From positions 53,399,949-53,463,948 of the forward strand of contig CM050449.1 in assembly GCA_027563935.2 (NCBI GenBank): a DNA stretch of 64,000 bases, given 5' to 3'. Each line of letters begins with the position of its first letter. Within the stretch, counting starts at the first letter, position 1. Of this stretch, positions 54,481 to 64,000 are shown piece by piece. Below the pieces are notes generated by a model. It was not told where the DNA came from. It ran no database searches and worked only from the letters and a program-made list of their open reading frames with translations. The position numbers were made by a program, and so were the translations under genes. Source of the DNA: Costus lasius. Lineage: Eukaryota > Streptophyta > Magnoliopsida > Zingiberales > Costaceae.

Positions 54481-55461
54481 TTATGACTAGATATGAATAA
54501 GGATTTCGTCAGTTCAATTTTATCATGATGAAGATGTAATTTACTTAATAAAAGGATTGTTTCACTTTCGTGCAAACAACCGCACAGGGATTTGTCCTCG
54601 CTTTCGCGCAAGATTCGTCCCAACGCTGAAGATAAGTAAATTATCAAACAATGAACTCAAGGATCACTTTCGTGCATCCGAATTCTAGGTTGATAATCTC
54701 TAGAGGAGTCTCAAGGATCACTTTCGTGCATCCGAGTCTCGACACTAGTTTTACTCTTGGATCTCCAACGTTCCGATCCTTGCTTTCGCACAAGATCTCC
54801 ACGTTTGACAAATAGACTCGATCTATAGATACATGTTATAATCATGACAATTAATCTACTAGAATAGATCAAATTAGATCTAACCTAAGGAAGGGATCCT
54901 AACATGCAATTCTAGGGTTCCAAATTCTCAAGCAATTACCTTTCAGGCAATAGCGAAAATTCTAAGAACATAATTAGTAACATGGATCTATAGAGAGTCT
55001 AAGCACAATTATCACAAGAGCAAAATCATCATGCTAAGATTAAACACAACGAAATAGTGAGAAAGAAGTTATCTAATCATTAAAAATCAAGTGAACTACT
55101 CCACCATGTCCCAAGAGTAATTTAAGCTAGCATGGTGAAGGAAATACAATATTCCATAATTTCAGAAAATCAAAAATCAACAAAAGGAAGAGTTTTTAGA
55201 AAATACGGCACGGCTGTGAAGTATTTCACAGCCGTATTTTGCAAAAGAAGGCGTGAACAGTGGTGGCGATCCTTCTTCCTCTAATTTCTCCTCCAATTTG
55301 TCTCCTTTCGATTTGAAACTTCTGGCACGTCGTCTTCTTCACCAGGTGATGATTCAGTAGAAGACTCACGGTCGGAGATCGTCTGGATCGAGCGCGGTGG
55401 CGAAACCCTAGGCGGTGGTGTGTACTCCCAATTCTCCATCGACAGTTAACCAAGTTTGGGG
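54481..55461 (-). repeat. 981-bp duplicated LTR segment, right copy
   Basis: Partner of 51821-52801. Continues rightward into the remaining LTR (CTATTGGTGTCTGGC...). Confidence 0.93.
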
Positions 55462-55599
55462 CTATTGGTGTCTGGCTAATCCTCTCCTCCAAAGCTCCCC
55501 TTTTGCTTCTTACGGCTTTGAATATAAAGCCCTGGATCGCCCGCAAGAATCTCCGCAAAGATCGGGCGTGAAGATTGACCTGGGAATCGCGTTCAAACA

Positions 55600-56045
55600 C
55601 TGAAATACGGTAGTGTAATATCTTACGGCACTGCCGTAAAATCCATCGATCGTTCTATTCTGAAATTGCTCGAAAATACGGCACCGTAATTTTGTTTACG
55701 GCAGTGCCGTAAAATTGGCTGAACTCTCTGGTCGGATTCATCGGGGAAATACGGCCCGTGTAATTCTTTACGGCAGTGCTGTAATTTCAGGGCAACTTTC
55801 TGTTCTAAATATGCTTCAAAATACGGCCCGTAAACTGGGTTACGGCAGTGCCGTAATTTCGGAAAAGTCTATTCAGAAAGTGCCCCAAAATACGGCCGTG
55901 TAAATCCTTATGGCGGTGCTGTATTTTCGCGAAAACCTTCTGTTTGGAAAATCACCAAAATACGGCCGTGATCTCGATAATACGGTAGCCGTGAAAAATA
56001 CGGTACCGTAAAATCCCTTACGACACTGCCGTATTTTGGGTTTCT
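55600..56045 (-). repeat. palindrome-bearing minisatellite in G2 LTR
   Basis: Repeated TTACGGCAGTGCCGTAA palindromes alternating with AAATACGGCMCGTAA-type half-palindromes, about 75-80 bp apart; inverted relative to the G1 arrays as expected from G2's orientation. Confidence 0.83.
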
Positions 56046-56289
56046 TGCCTCGATTTGCGTGAAATTTCTTGGGTGACTTCTTGATGATGAGAATTCTTCC
56101 ATATATTTGATTTTGCTTGAAAATGCCTAAAATAGTGCCTTTTTGCCTGAAAAACATGAAAAACCAAAATAGAAGTAGACTTTGCAATATTTGATGGATT
56201 CAGCATAAAAACAAGTAAAAAGATCCTCGATTTAGCATGAAAAGGTACCTAAAATGATGCAAAATATACTACATATTTCGGTGTCATCA

Positions 56290-57516
56290 AACACATAAGG
56301 CTCAAACCTTGGTTGTCCTCAAGCAAATATCAAAATTTGATTGAAAGAATAACCTTCTCATGCTCAATAAATTTCTAAAATACAACTTGTCAATGAAAAA
56401 TTCTATCAATTGATTTACAAAATTTCAAGTAAACATATCATCCTCAGAATTCAATTTTCTAGATTCACAACTCAATCAAATAAAACTTTGCAACCGTATA
56501 ATAAATAGAATTTTCAATCTCATGATTTCACCCAGTATCAATTTAAATCTATCGTGGCTTTTGTTTACAGGAATTAGGTCTCCAAGATCTTTTTCCACAC
56601 AAAATTATTTTTTTCTTTTTTTATGCATTTTGTTATCTTTCTGCATAGATGGCATGTATCCATAAAGACACATACTTTTTATTTTTGACTTCAACTCTTT
56701 CTTCGGTACCACTGTCAATTTTACACATTGCCAAGTAGAGGAGTCTTATTCTTTTTCTCTCTCATTATTTTTCATGTGTAGACTTCAACCCATATCTTAG
56801 GTACCACTATCAATTTTACATAGTGCCAAGTAGGGGTGTCCCTCACTATTTTTATGGATCTTGGATTCTTATTTCCCAACAAATAGCAAAAATAGACTAA
56901 GCCTCAACTAGGTTGATCAATTGATTTAAATTCTCAAATCATACTAATATACTCATTTTATTCAAAAGAGAAGTTTCATCTTTAAATTTTATTCCTCAAA
57001 TAATATATCTACCCAAAATTTTATGCATCAATCAATGTCATATTTCAATAGACAAATATGTATTGAAGAAATAAATTTGACATGATAGGGCTATATCTTC
57101 AATCATGAATTTGAGATCATCAATCATTCAAGTTATCAACAGTATAAATCAAGAGTGAACTCATCATCATCATTACAATATCAAATCATCAAAAATTTAT
57201 CAACACATGCCAAAACATGATCATATATCAAAATATTTTCATTATCACATCATGTCAACTGGAATCAATATCATCATCATCATATGGTACAACCATATTG
57301 AAAAGTAAATCATCAGAATATCTTACAACCATATTGAATATCAAAAACCAGCATCATCATTAAAGTACAACCAAATTGAAAAGCAAGTAATCAAAAATCG
57401 GTGGCGGCGATCATGAAGCGTCATCCCTTCCTTCATCATATGAAAAATCAATGAGATATATATGGGAAAACACAGTATGGTAAAGAGATAAAAGAAAACA
57501 ATACTCACAAAGTATC
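56290..57516 (-). other. 3' untranslated region of G2
   Basis: AT-rich. Contains GCTTGAGGACAACC (minus) near 56310-56330 next to the LTR, and a direct repeat GGTACCACTRTCAATTTTACA at about 56705 and 56799 (about 94 bp apart). No ORF of interest. Confidence 0.7.
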
Positions 57517-58447
57517 TATTCGTCGTCATCTGATCGTGTAGCCTCTGAATCTCTAGCAGCAGCCTCAATGGGGTCATAATATGGTGTTCCTCCTTGATCA
57601 CCTTGGTATCCATAATCTCAATGATCTGCATAACCAAAGCGGTCAAAAAGGAAATTACCCATATCTTCCATATGATCGCATAACCTCTCCATATCTCTCT
57701 AGATGTGCCCCAGAGTGTCTTCCATCCTCTCCTGGCAGCGTTCTTGATTATACATTTGTGCTGTCAACGCCTGAAAACCAGGATCATGGTGGCTAGCAAA
57801 ACCAGCCCTGGTGCTCTGTGAAGATGGACCGGCTGCCTGTGTAGAATCATGTGGTGGTGACTCTATCCCATATGGATAACCCCTTCCACCCCAGGTGGGT
57901 GGTGGTGGAACTGTGGTCAGTGGTGGAGTAAAAGCCGCTTCAGCTGCACTGGGAGATAACTTCCAGTTGGCTCTTTCTCTGACAGTGGTTTTCTGGACAT
58001 GGGGTAAAGGAAGAGTAGGGGTATTTGGTCCAAGGACCAAACAAAAGGTGTCACCCTCTCTAACGATCATCTTCATTGCTATGCAAGACTCGATGTCGAG
58101 CCTTGCATTCCCCCTTGCCAATTCGACTCCATAGGGCTCAATCCCACAATGTCTAGCTATAGGAGTAATCAAACCTCCTATCACCACAGACCCTCTAGTC
58201 ACCCTGGCTACCTTGTCCATATGCTTAACCATGAAATAAGCAACATCTACTGCGAATCCATTGAGCATGCCCCATAGAAAGTACAGCTCGTGTTGACGGA
58301 CCATGCCGTCACTATCTCCTCTCCCAAATACTGTGTGTGCCAGAACCCGATGAGCATACTTGATACAGGGGTTCATGATTTTTGAGGCTCTGGCAGACAC
58401 AGCATAGAAGTGGTTCTCATTTGTGATCAGATTCCAAAAGATGTTTT
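57517..58447 (-). pseudogene. Athila ORF-1 family protein of G2, C-terminal part
   Basis: Minus-strand counterpart of G1's ORF-1 from Lys-Asn-Ile-Phe-Trp onward. The N-terminal half was removed by A3. The frame is open across the region where G1 has the CA expansion, which identifies the G1 lesion. Family blocks include Gly-Gly-Leu-Ile-Thr-Pro-Ile-Ala-Arg and Phe-Cys-Leu-Val-Leu-Gly-Pro. TAG at 57699-57701 (after Leu-Gly-His-Ile) and a later TGA at about 57617 interrupt the C-terminal tail, which otherwise ends in Asp-Asp-Asp-Glu at 57517. Confidence 0.86.
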
Positions 58448-60126
58448 TGTTGGGGTATGCCCTTAAGGCTAATGTTTGAGGCCTTGGGATTATATCAGTA
58501 TCATGTATAAACTCTATGTTTATAAAGGCAATGGTTGTTATTCAGGTTGTTACATTATCTGCTGCAATGTGTATACTTCTGAATGATGTCTCAATGATGT
58601 TCAGCTAGGCTGACATGCAGTATAGTCCTTAGTCGAGATATCTTGGTGAACATGAGACAACCTTGATATGATTGAGACTAATATGTGTTCTAATCTTATA
58701 GGATGCTTCGAGCATGGAATAAGATGTAGACTCATGGGTACATTGGATGTACTAGACAGACCCTACTTGGTTGTTCAATTGCTTGTCACAATGTGAATAA
58801 TCCTTGTATGCGAACAAGTGGCATACTTCCTCTGACTTGAGATCACTTGTGTTTCTAAATGATGATTGGCATTGTTTTGAGGTAGTTCGATATCATTTGA
58901 AACATAATGGTTATAGACTATCTTGGATGGTGAGCATGAGTCATGTTAGGGCGCTAGTGATAGACATAGGATTGTCATCTCCTTCATTGGAGTGCGATGT
59001 TCTAAAGGGGCCCCCTGGATGAGATGATTGAGAAAGTGTATGGCCATACCCAGATGACTATGTTCATCTGATCTAATCATTCTCATCATATTGGATTTAC
59101 AGGCTTGACACGCTTGTCCAATAAGAACATCCAGTGGCAAAGGAAATATGTATGTCTTGTGAAATGGATTCACACTTGTGCTATGGTTTGGGTGTAGTCT
59201 TGGAAGACTTTTTTCTTTATATCGGAAGACAGTGATGTGTTGCTAGATACCCCTCACTGATCGTGATAACATAAGTTATCGTTACCGACGTTTAAAGGAA
59301 ACCCTTAGGGTCGCACAATTTGATGATATGGCTTACTTAAGTCAGATCGTGTGGACTGAATTGTTTTGGTTCAGTTTAAAGGGATTTAATCTCTGATTGT
59401 AAGTGAGATCTGGTCTGATCATGTTTGATTGATTAGGGCTTGAGATCGGTAAGCTTCAATCGAGAGAATTGATGCTAGATCGGTGAGATCAAGAGCATCA
59501 AGAGATGTACGGTTAGATCTTGAACCTTCATGGTTCATATAAGATTTAGACCATGGCTTGGCTTGGTTCGATTTGGTCTTTGGACCAAATGCAATTGAAC
59601 CAAATTAAATTGAACCCGCTCACAAGACATGAACGCTTGGTTCAATTGAGTTGGCGTTTTGGTTCGTTCACAAGACATGAACGCATGGCTTCATGACTTT
59701 CCATTTATGGAAATCATGTAACGCCTAAACGCTAACAAACGCCTCTTCTCTTCATGGTCTCGGCCATGTGGAGTGATCAATCTTCACGCATTGGAGAAGA
59801 GTGCTTTCAGCCATCAAGAGGATCATCTCATCTCCTCCATACGACTAGGACACCTTGAAGCTTTGCTAGCACAAGGACGCCAAGGGAGTAGTCATCATCA
59901 CCTTTGTGTGCGTCTTCTTTGGAGGAGAGCCAATTCGCCCTCTTGCTTCCAAGACACCATTCGAATCAATGGCCTTGGTAAGATCCTATCTTGATCTATA
60001 CAAAGAAATAATGTTGATCATATGTTCATATTACATGCGATCCTAGAAAAACCCTAATTCCGCCCATGCAAATTTTCAATTTACGCATGCTTAGGGTTTC
60101 TCCCTCTCCTTTAGGGGATCTTTTCA
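58448..60126 (+). repeat. 5' LTR of A3 (family A, 1679 bp)
   Basis: Starts TGTTGGGGTATGCCC, ends GATCTTTTCA next to the PBS. TATA-like TTTATATC at 59216-59223. More diverged from the A2 LTRs than those are from each other. Confidence 0.94.
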
Positions 60127-60140
60127 ATTGGTATCAGAGC
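60127..60140 (+). promoter_or_regulatory. primer-binding site (tRNA-Met initiator type), A3
   Basis: ATTGGTATCAGAGC directly after the LTR. Confidence 0.92.
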
Positions 60141-62090
60141 TAGGGTTTTTGTATGAATCATATGATTGCTTTGATATGATTGTGATCCATGCTTGATGCT
60201 ATGTTTACATGCGCTTACTTGATTCATTGTTACAAGTTGTTTGTGCATGTACCATTGTTACAAGTTGTTTGCGCATGTACCATTGTTACAAGTTATTAGC
60301 GCATGTATCATTGTTACAAGATGTTTGCGCTTATGTATAGATCTAAGGTTTATCACTTTGCGCATCTACATGTTAGTTTGTAAAAATACATGATGTATGT
60401 TTTTACTCATTGGCGCATGTATGATGTTTATTAGTTGGCGCTTGTTATAGATGTTTTTGTCAAAACCTGTTAACTTGCGCGCCTAACCTAGATCTATATT
60501 TGCACCTACTTTAAACCCTTAGACGGGTTGATAGGGTTGAAATCATCAGTCTTGTCTGGACCCAACAGTCTGATCAGACCATCTGACAGCCTAGATGGGT
60601 CGACCAGATGGCACCTGTGCACAAGCACGAGGTGGCTATAGGTCGACTGCAGACAGGCGTGTAGCGATGTCTGGTTGAGACAACCAGTGAACGCTCTTGA
60701 GTTAGGCCCGGGGTCACACCCGCTTGCCAGAACTCATGAGGGTCGTTCAGCCCAACGCATGCATTGTTGACCACTGGGTCGACTCAAGTCAGTTAGGACT
60801 TGGTGCATGCTAGGGCAGTGGGTCTGACTAGATCAGATGAGTGGATCCCTATTAATGGACCGTTGTAAGGTAGTAGGGCACATAAGGAAAATAAAATTGA
60901 TACCCATGGGTTTTCGAAAATTTTATTTTCTTATTTGGATCACATGTTGATTGTATAAACATGAATCAATGTCTATTTCATCTTATGTGGGCTGCCCAAT
61001 TTTAATGTGTGCTGTGCTGGGGCCTGCGTGCCTGGATTATTGTAAATTATTATAATTGTGATCTGCGCATCACATTTTAATTAATTTATAATGTATAATT
61101 GACCTGCGTGTCAATCATGTCTAGATAGATTAAAATGTAATTTGATTAGACATGAGCACAGAGCACACATGGTAGAGGAGCATGCAGCAAGTAGCTTAAC
61201 TAGTGGGAGGTCTAGAGTTCGACTCTAGGACAGGAGCATCTTACCTGGTAGGCGCATCTGAGCTGCAGTGGGCGCTTGGGGCCAGATGGAGTTGCAAAAG
61301 ACCCATGAAGAGCTCATGTGAAGACTTAAGTTAAATTAAGATCTTACTTAGGTTTAATGGGCTTTTACCACATAAGATCATCATGCTTTCTTTTAATAAA
61401 TAGAACAGAACTGCATGATTTAATCTTCTACTATCACCATAGGATTTGCATGATAGTTAAGAAGATAAAAGGACCGTTAAAATCCAACGTTAAATATCAA
61501 GCGCGTAAGCCTTCTGACGCGAAACCTCACTGTTCTGACTATCGTTGGGGCCGTGTTGTACCCACTCAGTGGGCACGCCCATCTATCTTCAGACGGTGTG
61601 TGATTACACCTGCGTGTTACAGAGAAGGGATTTATCGCTTCTCGTTGCTCAGCATAGCATGTGGTGGTCCAGGGAGTAGGTTGGGTCAGCTTGACCATGT
61701 AGGCTACATATGGAGCATATGTTAGCTATATGGAGGCAGCCATCTGTGGGATCAGAGACTGTGTTGTACCAACTCAGTTGGCGCAGTCGGCTGGATCGCC
61801 CAGATGAAGGGGAATCGCACGGGTTGGCGATTGGCAGGGATAGCCTACCAGAGATTAGTGCTTGTACTCTCTGTGCATCTTATCTCGCCTGAGCGGGACG
61901 CAGAGACCAAGTATGAAATCTGGATCCCATCTCACTAAAAGAGTGTCACTCTTTCGGACTGTTTTGCTGGATTTTTCAGTCAGATAAAATAGTGAGAAAA
62001 AGAATCATTCTTAATTCCTGGATTGATTCTCACATTGATACTGACCTTGCTGTTCTTGCAATGTTGTAGATTCCTGCAGCAACGAACACC
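60141..62090 (+). other. 5' leader of A3 (untranslated), with 28-bp minisatellite
   Basis: Homologous to the A1 and A2 leaders, about 1.95 kb. The 28-bp repeat (60225-60336) is absent from those. The 75-codon leader ORF of A1/A2 is open here too and uses the same stop (61936-61938), but has lost its Met. Confidence 0.75.
60225..60336 (+). repeat. 28-bp minisatellite in A3 leader (four units)
   Basis: CATTGTTACAAG starts at 60225, 60253, 60281 and 60309; each unit continues with TTGTTTGCGCATGTAC or a close variant. Confidence 0.92.
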
Positions 62091-64000
62091 ACGAATTTCA
62101 ATGTGCGATCCCTACTGGAAAGGGAGAAGTTTGCTGGGCCAAACTTCTCAGACTGGTACGGACACCTTAAGATTGTTCTTAAGGCTGAGAGGAAACTGTA
62201 TGTCCTCGAGACGGCAATACCGCCTCAACCCGCTGCGAACGCCGCAAGGGCGGTTCGCGATGCTTATGAGAAGCATGTCAATGACAGCATTGATGTCGCT
62301 TGCCTGATGCTTGCGTCTATGACGCCAGAGCTGCAGCGTCAGCACGAGGATCTATCAGCTATAGAAATTATAGCGAACCTCAAGTTGCTGTATGCTGCAC
62401 AGGCGAGGACTGAATGCTACAATTTGACTAAACTTTTCTTTCAGAGCAAACTGACTGAAGGGAGTCCAGTGGGAGCTCATGTACTCAAGATGATTGGGTA
62501 TAAGGAGGCTCTAGAGAAACTGGGACATACCATCAATCAGGAGCTTGCTGTAGACATCATACTGCAGTCTCTCCCGGTCTCTTTCTATCCGTTCATTATT
62601 AATTTTAATATGAACAAGATCGACTGTACCCCGGCAAAGTTACTGAACATGCTATTGACTACAGAGTTGACTCTAAAGGGAAAGCCTTCATCCTCTGTCT
62701 TGATGGTTCCTTCAAGGAACAAGAAGAAGGGGAAGAAGGGCAAAGCCCCTGTTAAGAGCTACAGCAAGGCTCTGAAACAAAAGGTTAAGCGGTCGAAGGA
62801 ATACAGATGTTTCCATTGTGGCCAGCTGGGTCACTGGAAGAAGGACTGTAAAGCGCTCCAAGGAGACAAGAAGGGAAGCAAGCCTTTTGCTTCTGGCTCA
62901 GGTATTTTTGTGACTGAAGTCATGATATCTTCTTCTTCTATTTCATGGGTGTTGGACACCGCATGTGGAGTTCACATTTGTTCAAATGTACAGGAACTCA
63001 GGAGAAGAAGACAGGTGGGACAGCATGAGGTGGACCTACGAGTTGGAAACGGGGCACGGGTTGCTGCTGTTGCTGTAGGAGAATATCACATCTCATTACC
63101 ATCTGGTCTTGTATTGGAACTGGACAATTGTTATTTTGTACCAAGCATAACCAAAAATATTATCTCTATTCCTGCTCTTGTTAGGAAAGGGTTTTCCTTT
63201 GAATGTAATATTTCAAAGTGTGTTATTACTTTTGATAATATAGTTTATGCTACTGGATCAATTAACAATGGGTTATTCATGTTGGACATGGAATGTTCTA
63301 TACAACAAATTGATATTAAGAAAGCCAAGTATGCTGATAACAGCACCTTGCTATGGCATAGTCGTTTAGGCCATATTAACAAGAAGCGCATTAAGCGGTT
63401 GCATGACCATGGACTGCTGGGATCATTCTCCTATGAGGAGCTTGATACATGCAAAGCTTGTTTAATGGGTAAAATGACGAAAGCTCCTTTTTCTAATAAA
63501 GGTCAAAGGGCTTCAGGTTTACTTGATCTCATTCACAGTGATGTGTGTGGGCCATTTAGTAAACATGCCAGAGGTGGCTAATCATACTTCATTACCTTTA
63601 CTGATGATTTCAGTAGGTATGGTTATGTCTATCTTATGAGACATAAGAGTGAATCTTTTGACAAGTTCAAAGAGTTCAAAAATGAAGTACAAAATCAGCT
63701 AGGCCGAAATATCAAGGCACTTCGCTCAGATCGAGGTGGAGAATACTTGAGTCGAGAGTTTACTGACTATCTAAAGAGTGTGGGATTATCTCACAGCTCA
63801 CTCCACCAGGAACACCGCAATGGAATGGTGTGTCCGAGAGGAGAAATAGAACCTTACTTGATATGGTTCGTTCTATGATGAGTCAGGCTACTCTACCTTA
63901 CTCCTTTTGGGGATTTGCACTGGAAACAGCTGCAAAGGTACTAAACCGAGTGCCATCCAAGGCCATTTCAAAGACTCCATATGAGTTATGGTATGAGAAA
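62091..64000 (+). pseudogene. copia gag-pol of A3, broken
   Basis: Gag, zinc knuckle (62805-62855), protease with Asp-Thr-Ala-Cys-Gly (about 62956-62970), pre-integrase domain (about 63350-63475) and the start of the integrase core, matching A1 and A2. Three lesions: the start codon is ACG at 62091-62093 where A1 and A2 have ATG; TAA at 63579-63581 replaces a Tyr codon in the integrase core; and one G is missing near 63774-63776, shifting the frame in the core. The original frame is recognisable after the shift to the window end (Thr-Pro-Tyr-Glu-Leu-Trp-Tyr). Gag is otherwise in frame with pol, as in A1 and unlike A2. Confidence 0.92.

Larger units (their letters stand above)
51469..56289 (-). 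repeat. 3' LTR of G2 (with insertion and duplication)
   Basis: On the minus strand starts TGATGACACCG at 56289. It carries the palindrome array (55600-56045), the CGGCTGTGAA hairpin (52551-52576 and again 55211-55236) and GCRCGAAAG motifs. Without the solo LTR and the duplicated copy it is about 2.16 kb, similar to the G1 LTRs. Confidence 0.85.
51469..58447 (-). mobile_element. G2: Athila-like element, 3' half, with nested family-A insertions
   Basis: Minus-strand relative of G1: ORF-1 fragment (57517-58447), 3' untranslated region (56290-57516) and LTR (51469-56289). Truncated on the right by A3 at 58448. The LTR contains a family-A solo LTR and a 981-bp duplication. Whether G2 once had RT or integrase cannot be seen. 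Confidence 0.87.
58448..64000 (+). mobile_element. A3: family-A copia element, plus strand, cut by right window edge
   Basis: 5' LTR 58448-60126, PBS 60127-60140, leader 60141-62090 and gag-pol to the window end in the integrase region. Inserted in G2's ORF-1; the five bases before the LTR are GTTTT. Coding lesions show that it is not autonomous. Confidence 0.93.

Overview
The window is plant nuclear DNA made almost entirely of LTR retrotransposons inserted into one another. I found no host gene, rRNA, functional tRNA or CRISPR array. Evidence for a plant genome: Ty1/copia polyproteins whose primer-binding sites (PBS) match initiator tRNA-Met, Athila-type Ty3/gypsy gag-protease and Athila ORF-1 genes with a tRNA-Asp-type PBS, a chromovirus-like gag, and a hAT MITE with TAGGGATGGCAA termini. 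Density and nesting depth suggest pericentromeric or other heterochromatin of a flowering plant; the species cannot be named from this.

Layout, left to right. (1) 1-6398: minus-strand copia element 'A1' (family A), cut by the window edge, with an unbroken 960-codon gag-pol frame, leader, PBS and 5' LTR. It sits in 'C' (6399-8919, plus), a family-C copia of which only the RNase H end and 3' LTR remain here. (2) C sits in 'B' (minus, same family as C; 8920-11779 and 20911 to about 25010), whose pol is also split by complete element 'A2' (11780-20910; TSD ACTTG; nearly identical LTRs). B's LTR carries a 494-bp hAT MITE (23987-24480) and joins abruptly near 25010 to the leader, PBS and 5' LTR of another family-C copy, 'X' (25011-26748, continuing at 50507-51468). 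(3) X's LTR holds Athila-like element 'G1' (26749-50501, plus). G1's 5' LTR is split by a solo LTR 'E' (28524-37171), itself split by a complete gag-only gypsy element 'D' (29533-36067). G1's gag is split by a family-A solo LTR (38341-40023) and a gypsy solo LTR 'F' (40618-43350). G1 keeps gag, protease, the end-of-pol motif and Athila ORF-1 but has no reverse transcriptase, RNase H or integrase. (4) X's LTR is cut again by minus-strand relative 'G2' (51469-58447), whose LTR holds a family-A solo LTR flanked by a 981-bp duplication. (5) G2's ORF-1 is cut by family-A element 'A3' (58448-64000, plus), which runs off the right edge.

The nested target-site duplications (TSDs) give a relative chronology: family-C elements first, then G1 and G2, then E, F and family-A insertions, with D inside E. 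Deepest nesting is four levels (X, G1, E, D). The least routine signals are palindrome-bearing minisatellites shared by the G LTRs and G1's interior, tandem tRNA-like Pol III box pairs in both LTRs of D, PBS-like repeats at the ends of G LTRs, and a solo LTR with duplicated flanks and no TSD. Statements about identity, divergence and reading frame come from reading the sequence by eye.
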